Under the pieces are notes generated by a model. It saw only the letters and a program-made list of their open reading frames with translations. It was not told the origin of the DNA and did no database searches. Source: Helicostylum pulchrum (taxonomy: Eukaryota > Mucoromycota > Mucoromycetes > Mucorales > Mucoraceae). Taken from it: a stretch of 64,000 nucleotides of DNA. The position numbers and the translations under genes are program-made. The stretch's first letter is position 1. Each line of letters starts with the position of its first letter. Shown here in pieces: positions 13,701-23,689 of the stretch. Location: NCBI GenBank assembly GCA_025677825.1, contig JAIXMO010000026.1, positions 248,001 through 312,000 of the forward strand, written 5' to 3'.

Positions 13701-14161
13701 TCTTTATAGTAAGCATAACGAATATTTGTAACAGTGATAAAAAGTTCGAAAGGATCTTCCTTGTTGACATCTCTAACGCCACGCTTAATATCGTTCTTGA
13801 TCTTGTTTTCACGCTTCTTACGATGACTATATTAGTAAATTAGTACAATATTCTACTAAAAGGTCTAATTACTTTTTTTTTTAAGAAGAAAAAATTACCT
13901 AGTGAAGCCAAGTTCCTTTTTATAGCACCATAAAACGGAAGGGCGAGAAGTTACTTGAGCTTGAGATAAAAGCCAATGCAAGTTGACAATCTAAAAAAAA
14001 AAGTTACTATCAGTTTTATTTTTTTAAAAAAAAACAACGCTTTATTTTCATACCTGATCTTTTCCTTTATCGCCAACAACAACGAAGAAAGATCTATGTT
14101 TGGTTTGTACACAGTTCTTAATGAGTGTGTGTACACGGGAATCGACAACCTTCTTAACCAT
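10742..14161 (-). CDS. KRE33: RNA cytidine acetyltransferase (NAT10/Kre33)
   Basis: Four exons, 14161-14054, 13990-13899, 13826-13532 and 13465-10742, join in frame to 1072 residues, close to yeast Kre33 (about 1056). The enzyme uses ATP and acetyl-CoA to make N4-acetylcytidine in 18S rRNA and some tRNAs and is needed for small-subunit maturation in the nucleolus. The N-terminus begins MVKKVVDSRVHTLIKN, the family start. A TmcA-type helicase domain has a Walker A at about 283-291 (AARGRGKSAALG) and a VIDEAAAIP Walker B. The GNAT acetyl-CoA site is near 635-658 (RIATHPDYAKMGYGSRAL). The tail is Lys-rich and nucleolar-like (KKRKAES, KLSKKAKRS). All key motifs are intact, so it looks functional. 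Introns cluster in the first fifth of the gene. It is transcribed toward the complex I gene and away from the Fanzor relic. Confidence 0.95.
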
Positions 14162-14481
14162 ATTGACGTATAAGTAGGTTTAGTAAAGCAAGATAACTCT
14201 ATTTTTTTTTCGAAAACTGACATGATTCAAACCATCAAGTGGCGTTTGAAAACGAAAAGCAGTCATAGCTCTCTTCGCAGTTGGAACAAACTTTCCTTTC
14301 AAGGGAAGTAAGAAAAAAGGGGTAAAATACTCTGAGTGCAAGTAATAGTTAAAACCAACTACGCACCCGGAGATCTATGTTTCAAAAAAAGGCAGGTCAT
14401 ATTATGTGAAGTATATTACATGTATAAAATATAAAGACTTGAAAGACAAACCGTGTCTGTTACGGCGATTTGGGGTTTGGA

Positions 14482-15420
14482 TTAGTTTCTTGTAGCTCTT
14501 TTGAAAGGAACAGGCACGTCTTTAGTCTTAAAAATAGAGCTTTCCACAGCCAACATGTTTCTTGTGGCGTTTAAGACCTTGTTATATGTTTCACAGATGA
14601 GAACTTTTCCCTTTATTACCAGCATCCTTTAAGGTTTCTGCTGTTACATGTACTGCATATCTGGGAGGTTAAGTACTCACCAATAATAACAGAAATTAAG
14701 TTACCCTCGGCTTCACGCTTCTTCAATGCGCGCCAGAACATACCTGTCACACCGCAGCGGTTCCCTCTTAGCTTTACATAATTTTTACCGATCATGCCCG
14801 TGCCAAAGATCACCAATGGTACTTTTTGTTGGTAGTTATTGGTTGAACTGGTCTGGCAAGAACTTGTTGGCTCTACATCACAAATTATATATTAACACGG
14901 TTAATGTATATTTAGACAATTATCTTTTTTTAGTATTACTTTATTGAGTTTTTCCTTGAGCTCTTATCATTCATTATATCTTTCCTTTTAGAGTCTCTTG
15001 TTTTCTGCTTCTGCTTTTTCTTCTTTTTCTTATTTTGTTTCTTTCTGTCATACTTTCTTCCACCATTCACTAGCGGGTCAACCATTAATTCAGGCGCTTT
15101 TTGCCTTCCCTGGTACAACAAGAATCTATCCCTGGCTGAACTCGAGCCGTAAAAATTAAAAAAAAAAGCATACAAATGAGTAAGAATATATCTTGTATAA
15201 AGCTTATAAGTATCAATATAGGTAGTTTTAGAAGTACAGATACGTATTTCAAAATCTTCTATTCCGGTTTCCTTTTTTGTCCTTGTTAGTTCGGCTTGTA
15301 CCTTGGTAGATCCTGTAAAATTGTAATACTCTTTGGTAACTGAAATAATATTAAAGCCAAACACTCATAAATATATGCTTTTAGTTTAAACATCATCCGT
15401 AAGCAAGTACATATCTATTA
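14482..15420 (-). pseudogene. Decayed Fanzor (eukaryotic TnpB-like) nuclease
   Basis: On the minus strand, three broken frames match one family in order. Piece 1 (15364-14936) reads VTKEYYNFTGSTKVQ, then TSKTTYIDTY, LLYQGRQKAPELM and NGGRKYDRKKQNKKK, the fungal Fanzor middle section with its Lys-rich linker. Piece 2 (about 14880-14616) reads VPLVIFGTGMIGK, GNRCGVTGMFWRALKKREA and GEYLTSQICSTCNSRNLKG, the RuvC part leading into the zinc ribbon. Piece 3, in a shifted frame (about 14632-14482), reads KVLICETYNKVLNATRNMLA and ends at TAA. Known family members have C-x2-C and RD-x-NA-x-RNM here; this copy has ET-Y for the second Cys pair and V for the catalytic Asp. The Glu in GEYLTS is at the relocated-glutamate position reported for Fanzors. 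The N-terminal half is lost or unrecognisable. The result is a dead copy of an RNA-guided DNA nuclease from a transposon. Confidence 0.75.
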
Positions 15421-15769
15421 CACAACGTCAATTTAAGTAGTCTAACATTTTATCAATATAATTTATTCTCGTTCCCATAACTAATTATTTCTTTCTTTAT
15501 CTAGTGTATAGACTAAAGTACTCTAACTGTCAAAAATGTGCCAAGCTCTTCTTACATAGTAATACGACGGAGAGTCTGTTTATTAAATATTAAACTAACA
15601 AGAAACAAATAGAAGTTTTAACAGTTTTTATTGGGGCCTTCGATAATTATAATAGAAAAAAAAAAGTATTTATATCATGCAATTTTATTGTTAAACGAGC
15701 TTTTACAATTATTCGATTTTCAGTATGACAATTTTAGTTCCTAGTATTATTGAGTACGGAGACATGCTG
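15421..15769. other. Intergenic, nothing recognised except F-box 3' flank
   Basis: AT-rich sequence between the Fanzor relic and the F-box gene stop. The segment around 15732-15760 resembles the flank just after the second F-box gene (about 53757-53785, shared TTTAGTTCC and TTATTGAG words), so the duplicated unit extends past the coding region. Confidence 0.45.
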
Positions 15770-17686
15770 TTATATATACATATACTTCATATCATCAACC
15801 TCAAGACTACGCTTCTTTTGTGGGATCCCTCGAAAAATCTCCAAGAAATTATATCCTCTTGCGTTGCACAAAGTAAATCGCTCAATCTTCTCACACTCGA
15901 ATACTATTGTGCCAATAGGTGTTGTTTGATTATTTTTTATATCCTCCAAAGAGATTGCCTCGAACGACGTATCTTTTTTATCTTTGAGCTGATAAAACTT
16001 TTCTTCTCCATCCACATACTCAAATTTTATTAGTTTTGAGCCAATTGAAACAAGTTGTACATCAAAGTAAACTATTTTCAGGCTTTTGAAACGAGTCAAA
16101 TCAAGTTTATGGTCTTGAGATTCTTCACTATTATCAAATCGTCCACCTAGTCTACCTCCACAAGTAAATATCTGTAAATCTGGTAAATGATTGGCCAACA
16201 AATCAATATATTCTTTGGAGGGAATGAAATTTTTTAGCTTGACAGTTTTCAAATTTTCTTTTGATGTAGCTGTGAGATCGTATGTTTCTATCCCTTCATG
16301 GAAATAATCAATATTACTAGATAAAACAAATTCATGATGAGGGCTATTCATGCCTTTAAACTCTACATGTTGAAGATGGGTACAGTTTATGAGAGAGTAT
16401 TTCAATAATTTGATCGTAAGTTCTGGATCGACAGTGCAAATGTAGAAAGACAAACTGTTTATGATTTCCGGGCCGATGATGGATGCTGTTCTGTCAGGTA
16501 CAGAAAATTCCAAAGTACGCTCTTCTCCACTGTCATCATATAAATCAGCGTAATTTAGTCCATATTCTATACTTATATTTTCACCATTGAACCGCATATA
16601 ATTATGAACGGAACGGAAATCGGAAAATGAGGCTGTACAAGGAACCTTTTTATCACCTTTGAAGGCATTCAAGACTTTAAAAAATATTGTCATGTTTGAT
16701 TCACCGATATTCTCATGCTCCGTTTCATATTCTTTGTCGGGAATACACTGAAAAGACGCCTTGGGTAAATTGCTCATTCGTTCCGCTAGTTGTAATACAT
16801 TCTCAATGCCAACTTGGTCTATCCAGTCGTATAAATCAATTTCAGTTATAGTGATATCAAGTTTTTTAACAGATTCAGGTAGATATTTTGTGATAGTTTC
16901 GATGTATCTAGTAGATATATTTGGAAAAGAAAGGGACAATTCTTTTAAATTAGAATTTTGGTCGAATATGTTATCGCCGGCTCGAAGCAAAGGGGAAGAA
17001 TAGTGACTAATAAGTTGTATGGAGGTTAAACTAGGACATGCGACTTGTATTTCATATATAGGCGTGTAATGACCGGAATTGTTGCAGTAGGTGAGATGAG
17101 TTAGCTTTTTAAATTGGTTGAGGTAATTTAAAACGCCACCATACTTGGACGCGAGTACAGATTTACGCTCGTGCTCTAACGAAATGCGAGTAAGAGAAGC
17201 GCGAAATTTATAATAAACGGAACAGTACAGATTGCTTGGGTTAGCGCAGAACGTATCGGTCCTGAGAATAATGCTTTCTAGCCTTGTCAAATAATGGTTA
17301 CTATCAATATCAAGCAAGTATCTAGTATAGTTGGACTCGCTTTTATTAGTGCGGATTTCAATCTTTTTGAGATTTGGAAAGCATTTGATAAGCTTTAAAA
17401 ACTCTTCCTTTGTGAATTCGACTTCAGGCTCGCGATTAAAATGAAAACCAGAGCTCTCTTGATTAACAGTTAATTTTTCAGTCCAATGGCAGTATTTAAA
17501 ATATTGCCCTTGATCGACTAATGCTTTCAAGGTTCCTGTATTGTGGTCGTTTATAATCACCTCTTTAAAATAAGCTTGAAATGCAGGCATGCTCCACTCC
17601 TTACAAACCATAACACAGTCCTTGACAAGACTTTTATGGAGTAAGCTAAATATTTTAAGATATATCTCATAAGGTAAGTTAATCAT
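15770..17686 (-). CDS. F-box/LRR-like protein, copy A
   Basis: A single-exon gene of 638 residues. The start is placed at the ATG at 17686 (MINLPYEIYLKIFSLL) because the paralogue at 55713 starts at the same point; the open frame upstream of it is a low-complexity Lys/Phe stretch. Residues 1-45 form an F-box (LPYEIYLKIFSLL, VCKEW), which binds Skp1 in SCF ubiquitin ligases. The rest has recurring Leu-rich segments such as LKKIEIRTN, LTRLESIIL and LKTVKLKNFIPS, which suggest irregular LRRs that would choose the substrate. The substrate is unknown. The paralogue is similar along the whole length, including KGDKKVPCTASFSDF versus KGDKKTRCAANFSDL. Family-level assignment is confident; the exact pathway is not. 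Confidence 0.8.
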   Translation of the reverse strand: MINLPYEIYLKIFSLLHKSLVKDCVMVCKEWSMPAFQAYFKEVIINDHNTGTLKALVDQGQYFKYCHWTEKLTVNQESSGFHFNREPEVEFTKEEFLKLIKCFPNLKKIEIRTNKSESNYTRYLLDIDSNHYLTRLESIILRTDTFCANPSNLYCSVYYKFRASLTRISLEHERKSVLASKYGGVLNYLNQFKKLTHLTYCNNSGHYTPIYEIQVACPSLTSIQLISHYSSPLLRAGDNIFDQNSNLKELSLSFPNISTRYIETITKYLPESVKKLDITITEIDLYDWIDQVGIENVLQLAERMSNLPKASFQCIPDKEYETEHENIGESNMTIFFKVLNAFKGDKKVPCTASFSDFRSVHNYMRFNGENISIEYGLNYADLYDDSGEERTLEFSVPDRTASIIGPEIINSLSFYICTVDPELTIKLLKYSLINCTHLQHVEFKGMNSPHHEFVLSSNIDYFHEGIETYDLTATSKENLKTVKLKNFIPSKEYIDLLANHLPDLQIFTCGGRLGGRFDNSEESQDHKLDLTRFKSLKIVYFDVQLVSIGSKLIKFEYVDGEEKFYQLKDKKDTSFEAISLEDIKNNQTTPIGTIVFECEKIERFTLCNARGYNFLEIFRGIPQKKRSLEVDDMKYMYI

Positions 17687-18004
17687 TTGAGAAAAGTTTT
17701 GACGACTATTCAAAAAAAGAAAAAGAACGAAGAAAATAGTGCAGTTTTTTTTTTTTTTTGGCGTCAAATCACGTTATTTGTATTTTTTGGGATAGTCACT
17801 CAATCTTTGCGTCACCCTTTGATAGTTTCTTCCATTGGATATTGTTTATTACTATAATACTAGCATCTAGCAATTATAAATTTCCTGCAAATGATTTTAA
17901 AGTAAGTGCTAATACACCACTGAATATCAGCAGACGGAACCCGCGGTCTTTTACTTGATAGAACTACTTTTTTTTCGCTTGGTCATTTTTGATGATTTTC
18001 GATA

Positions 18005-18380
18005 ATTTTGGAGGGTCAACCCCTTTTGTGTTTTGTGTGGGGTTTTTATAATTCCTCTAGATAAACTTTGGAAAAACACGGACGATATAGTGCTCTTTTA
18101 GGCACTATTTTGACGTTTTTTCCGCTAAAATTTGAGTTGCGCGGGCCATAAAAGGACCATTTCTTTAAAGGGCGTTTTCTCGCTCAATTTTGGATGTGGT
18201 ATTTTCATTTATGAACATCCAATATATAGCTTTTAAATATCCACATTCTGTGCTATAACCAAACACGGTAGTAAAAAGCTACATTTTATGTAATCGTGTA
18301 AGTCTGAAAATCGAAAAATACGGTTACACGAAAAAAGTATGGTTTTGTCCAAAAAACAAAAAGGGTTGACTCTAAAAAAT
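18005..18380. mobile_element. MITE-like inverted-repeat element
   Basis: Near 18011 the sequence reads GAGGGTCAACCCC followed by TTTTGTGTTTTG. Near 18352-18374 the reverse complement reads AGAGTCAACCC followed by TTTTTGTTTTTTGG. The two form an imperfect terminal inverted repeat of about 25 bp around a roughly 370-bp non-coding core, the size and form of a MITE. No target duplication could be fixed with certainty, and no second copy was noticed in this window. Classification is therefore tentative. Confidence 0.35.
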
Positions 18381-20916
18381 GAAAAACAAAAAAGTACGTT
18401 TTTAATTTTTTATATCAAAGAAATATTGAAACCAGTTGTTTTTTTATTATACAACATGAGTCCAAAACGCGTTTTCTGTTTCTTAATAAATTAAAAACTA
18501 TTATTTATTATATCAAAAAACAAATACTTGCAGTATTTTTATTGCTGGATATATAATTATCTCGTCCATTGTTCGATTGAAGGGTGAGTTTCGTCCAGAT
18601 TTCGGTCACCCTTAAATAGAGCCGCCACTGTACTCTGTAAAAACTAAAGGAAATACTGAATAGTTTAGTATAAGTATGTATTAAATGAGGGAAAATGTTA
18701 ATTATTTTTGCGGTAGTTACAACAACAGGGTGGGGGGGGGGGGGGTGGAAGGCTACAACTATTCCTTGGCTTAACGAATTTACTCTAAATAAGACTACTG
18801 GTTATGGTAACTATATTCTTCCGTAAACATGTTAGAAATAAAATAGAAATGGTTGCTAGATAAGTGTTAAAATATGATATTATGGAGTATATTAAAAAAA
18901 TATTTATACGTAAATGTATACGGAGCAGTAACTCAAAGTTTAATACATAGTGTTATGGACGTTCGGTAAAATCAAAAAGATAAAAAGCGGTAGTTAAGTA
19001 ACACAAAACTAACAATAATGATAAGATGTAACTTATTGACAACATCGATAGGCAAAAGCGACAGCTTTTTACTAAATATGGCTGTCTATACTTCTGGTAA
19101 CGCACTACATGTCTTAATTGGTCAATTCCATGTGATATCATACCCAATGGATCAAGATAGGATCATATGTCATAAAACGCTAAAACATCGTTTATCCGTA
19201 CAGTCAAAAGTCTAAGAATAAAAACGGAATACAACCTTGTCCACGACATTTAGTGTTAATCATTTATTTAGTTTCTCATATCCAAGTATATCAAAGAAAG
19301 AAAGAGATATAAAATATACTTCATTTCGTAAAAAAATAATGTTTTTTTTTACATACAGGGTATTTTTGAGAATATAAATATTACGCCAATAAGTACAACC
19401 GTATTATAACGCTTTACTTTTTTTTTTTATCGTAATTCATACGTCAACTAATTACGGGGCTTTTATATCCTTTCCGAGTTCTTCTTTTTATATGCTTTCA
19501 GATTTTGAAGATATATATCATCATTGCGAAAACTGCCTCGTTACCTTGCAAGTAATTAGAGTTTATGCAACCTTGATTTATATAGAACAGAGCGAACAAT
19601 GATTGTTTATTGGCTCGAGATAACAATGCAGTTAAAACTTTCTGGGATAGACTGCATCATTCCCACGCGATTACCCCGCAAAAAAGGTTATACTATTATG
19701 CTGTAACAAGTAATGGTCATTTGAAGCGTAATACGTTTCGATAAAGAAAAAATGAAGAAAAAAAACCAACGTAGTACATTATGACCGTATCATGTTACGA
19801 TATATATGACGAGAAAGAAAATAAAAATGAGGTTATTTATTTTCAAGGCAATACTTAATTAGACACTATATCGTAATATTTCCTGCAAATCAAATGTCTT
19901 TGTTTTTCTCTACCAATTAAGGATGTGGGGAAATTTGTTTTAACTGGACCACACAGGCTAAAGTTTTATTCATGTTGTGATTTGTACCATGTTGCACAAT
20001 ATACGTACCTTAAGAAACTATATACTTTTTATTGTCATTGTAAACGATTATGCGGCTCATATAATGATCATAGCTATTTCATAATTCTCAATTTTCGATG
20101 AGCACAAGATCTTTTCTTTTTTTTTTTTAAAAAAAAAAAAGACAAACAGATATATTTCGTCTTCTGTATATCTTCAATGTTTTGGTATATTTAAACATAA
20201 TGTAAGACAAGTCGTTCGTAACCGTGTGTATTTAGCCTCATGTGATTACTTTTGTCTTTTCTTGATCAGTTTCTCTTAACATTGTGCTTATGTGGAGCAT
20301 TGTGAGTAATATCTGGAACCAATCACAGTATAATCGGAAATTTAATGTCGTACCGTGAGTAAAGCGGTAAAGAAATGAACTTATAATAGAAGGAAGTAGT
20401 AAAAGTAACCACATATTGGCGATACGTCAAAATTTGTTACCAAGACTATACCATCTGTCAGATTATATAAGATAGAGTCTGATTTTGGTGCAAGGGTCCT
20501 TCCATGACTGAAAGCTTCACCGCGGATTCCTTGCAGTTTAAGGAAATCATGCTCTAACTAGGCAATCGAACCGAAAAAAAAAAAAAAAAATAGATCAAAG
20601 AAAATAACAAAGATTTTGTAATATACATCTTTCTGTACTTTTCTTTCCTTAATATATCCTTTTTTTTAAAAAAAAAAATATATAATAAAATAAAACGTAT
20701 TCCGAAATATAACAAAAATTGTACACATGACAACTTAATTATTATCTGGGGTTCCTCATAGTTTGTGTCTCAACCAAATTTTAAAGTTTTACCATTTACC
20801 GCTTAAAGTAATTGTGCTCCACCCGTTCTGTTTTGTTCCAAGATTGCCCTGAAAATAAACCTACTTTATTGGCTGTACTCCATAAAATGTCGCCTCCCCC
20901 AACAAAAAAAATTTGC

Positions 20917-20925
20917 TATAAAAAG
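20917..20925 (+). promoter_or_regulatory. TATA-like box of acetyl-CoA synthetase gene
   Basis: TATAAAAAG lies 79 bp upstream of the ATG at 21004 and is followed by a long C/T-rich leader (cttttt, ctcccttctcc) up to the start codon, a common layout for highly expressed fungal genes. It is a sequence match only; no transcript start is known. Confidence 0.45.
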
Positions 20926-21003
20926 ACCTGCAATTATACCTTATCTTTTTCGCTTTCTTTTTTTTTACCCAACTTTTCTCCCTTCTCCTTTTTTTTTTAT
21001 TAA

Positions 21004-23188
21004 ATGACTGTTGAACACGCAAAAACTACCTGTCATCCCGTCCCCAAGCGTCTCTTAGATGCCTCTCAAAATCCCGTTCCTCATGTAGACTCTATGGAGA
21101 AATATAAGTCCATGTGGACTGAGAGTGTTGAAAAGCCTGATCAATTCTTTGGCAACGTAAGCAAAAATAAAATAAAAAAAATTTCCCCTTTTAAAAAAAT
21201 AAATGTAAACTAATTGTTGAAAAAAAAAAAATAGCTTGCCCGTGAATTATTAACTTGGTCGAAGCCTTTTGAGACCGTTAAGCACGGTTCTTTTGCTGAA
21301 GGTGATGTTGCTTGGTTCTTGGAAGGTGAGCTTAACGTCTCTTACAATTGTGTCGATAGACATGCACTTGCTACACCCGACAAGGTTGCTATTATTCACG
21401 AAGGCGATGAGCCTGATCAAGTTCGCAAGATCACCTACGGTGAGTTATTACGTTTAGTTTGTCAGATGGCCAACACCTTGAAGAATTTGGGTGTTCGTAA
21501 GGGAGACAATGTTGCTATTTATATGCCTATGATTCCCGAGGCCCTTATTGCCATGCTGGCGTGTGCTCGTATTGGTGCTATTCATTCCGTCGTTTTTGCT
21601 GGTTTCTCTTCCGACTCTCTTCGTGATCGTGTCATTGATTGTTCTGCTCGTGTTGTCGTTACATCCGATGAAGGTAGACGTGGAGGTAAGAATATTGCCA
21701 CCAAGAGAATTGTGGATGATGCCTTGCGTGATTATCAAACTCATGTTGAACATGTTATTGTATTCCGTCGTACTGGCTCTCCCATTGATTGGGTTGAAGA
21801 CCGTGATATCTGGTGGCATGATGAGATGGCTAAGGCCAGAACTTTCTGTGCCCCTGAGCCCATGAACGCTGAAGATCCTCTTTTCTTGCTTTATACCTCC
21901 GGTTCTACTGGTGCTCCCAAGGGTATTCTTCACACCACTGGTGGTTACCTTTTAGGTGCAGCTGCTACAGTCAAATATATCTTTGATGTTCAAAAGGATG
22001 ATGTATTTGCCTGTATGGCCGATATTGGATGGTAAGTTGAATTTAATATATGCTGTTTACAGATATGTTCTAACGTTCAATATTTAGGGTTACCGGTCAC
22101 ACTTATATTACATATGGTCCCCTTTCTTTAGGTTCTACAACTGTTTTATTCGAATCCACTCCTACTTGTAAATATATATATAAACAAATGACATAGTAAT
22201 ATAAGGAAAAGAGTCACTCATTCTATTTTTTTTTGTAGACCCCAACCCTTCTCGTTTCTGGGATCTTATTGAAAAACACAAGGTTACTCAATTCTATACT
22301 GCTCCTACCGCTATTCGTGCTCTCCGTCGTCTCGGTGATTCTTGGTTAAAGGGAAAGAACTTGGATTCTCTTCGTGTTATCGGTTCTGTCGGAGAACCTA
22401 TTAACCCTGAAGCTTGGGATTGGTACAACGAAAAGGTTGGCCAAAACCGCTGTGCTGTTGTTGATACCTACTGGCAAACCGAGACTGGTTCCATTATTAT
22501 TTCTCCTCTTCCTGGATCTCACGTTACCAAGCCTGGATCTGCTACTCTTCCCTTCTTTGGTATCAAGACTGAAATCCTTGACCCTACCACTGGTAAGATC
22601 TTGACAGAAGTCGGAGAAACCGGTGTTCTTGCTGTTGCCCAACCATGGCCTTCTATGGCTCGTACCGTCTACAACAACCACAGTCGTTTCATCGATACTT
22701 ACCTTAAGCCTTATCCCGGATACTATTTCACCGGTGACGGTGCTTACCGTGATGCCGATGGTTACATTTGGGTCCAAGGCCGTGTTGACGATGTTATCAA
22801 TGTTTCTGGTCACAGACTTTCTACTGCTGAAATTGAATCTGCTCTTGTTCATCACGAAACTGTTGCTGAAGCCGCTGTTATTGGTGGTCATGATGATTTG
22901 ACTGGTCAATGTATTCATGCCTTCGTTTCCTTAAAACCTAATGTAGATGCTTCTGAAGGTCTTGACAAGGAATTGAGTTTGATGGTGCGTAAGATTATCG
23001 GTCCTTTCGCTACCCCTAAGCGTATTTACATCATTAACGATCATCCCAAGACTCGTTCCGGTAAGATTATGCGTCGTATTCTTCGTAAAATTGTCAACGG
23101 AGAGCAGGATTCTCTCGGTGACATTTCAACTCTTGCTGATCAATCTGTTGTTCCTTCTTTAATTGCTATGGTTCATGGTTCCAAGTAA
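21004..23188 (+). CDS. ACS: Acetyl-CoA synthetase
   Basis: Exons 21004-21156, 21235-22031, 22088-22167 and 22239-23188 join in frame to 659 residues, the normal length for the AMP-forming enzyme (acetate + ATP + CoA to acetyl-CoA + AMP + PPi). It supplies cytosolic and nuclear acetyl-CoA for lipid synthesis and histone acetylation, and allows growth on acetate or ethanol. The adenylation motif [11 protein letters not shown] is at about 270-280, the acetate-pocket region includes [13 protein letters not shown], the YWQTETG motif is intact, and the C-terminal catalytic lysine lies in RSGKIMRR near 618, where protein acetylation controls the family. No organelle targeting signal is apparent; the N-terminus ([18 protein letters not shown]) looks cytosolic. 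Codon use is richer in C-ending codons than the neighbours, in line with strong expression. Confidence 0.96.
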
Positions 23189-23689
23189 ATTCACTTTTAG
23201 GCTGAAACGAAACAGAAAAAAAAAAAAAAACTTTCCTTTATGTCCTATATAACCCTATTTCACATCGACACTCTTGTACAAAATTTTATTTTACCCTTAA
23301 TTTCAATAAAAAATAATAATTGAATATTGTCTATTACACCTTATTTGTGCTTAACAATGTCACCAGAGCCAAACTGTCAAAATAATGAACTTTCCTTACA
23401 GTATTATACAGTTTCCGGTGTCATCATGCAACAACATACGAAATACAAATCTAGACTCTCTTTCTAAGATCGATTCAGCTCAACTATTTTAATAACGAAC
23501 AAAAAAAAAGGAGTCATTAGAATTTATAGTACATTTTTAAAGAGAAAAATGGATAAAATAAAATTTAGATATTCAATAAAAAGAGGAGGGGGTGGGAGTT
23601 TTTTCAACAAAAAAAAAGGGAGTAGTAGGTTAGTTATTACAATAGTAAAAGGGATATAATAAAAAGAAAAAAGGCGGGATTAAATATGC
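23189..23689. other. Convergent 3' intergenic region
   Basis: About 500 bp between the stop codons of acetyl-CoA synthetase (plus) and the Mso1-like gene (minus). It is AT-rich with several A runs and AATAAA words; no gene is seen. Confidence 0.5.
23305..23310 (+). terminator. Candidate poly(A) signal of acetyl-CoA synthetase
   Basis: AATAAA lies 117 bp after the stop codon in a run of AT-rich sequence, a plausible 3'-end signal; not confirmed by transcript data. Confidence 0.4.

Larger units (their letters stand above)
17687..21003. other. Divergent intergenic region (3.3 kb)
   Basis: Lies between the F-box gene (minus) and acetyl-CoA synthetase (plus). It contains a MITE-like inverted-repeat element at about 18005-18380, an uninterrupted G run near 18731-18746, and many A/T homopolymers (for example 20577-20590 and 20665-20680). 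A pyrimidine-rich stretch leads into the synthetase ATG. Two overlapping 60-codon frames around 18953-19215 have no family resemblance. I see no gene. Confidence 0.5.

Noticed and set aside
14616..14816. Independent 66-codon zinc-ribbon protein
   Set aside because: It is the C-terminal Fanzor fragment; homologous sequence continues on both sides in broken frames.
14936..15364. Separate 142-codon lysine-rich gene
   Set aside because: Its sequence continues the order of the Fanzor fragments next to it, so it is one decayed gene, not an independent one.
20500..20580. tRNA-like fold on the minus strand (GGTTCGATTGCCTAGTTAGAGCATG, 7-nt loop)
   Set aside because: The D-arm and anticodon-like hairpin do not combine with a TTC-type T-arm and paired acceptor stem at the right spacing.
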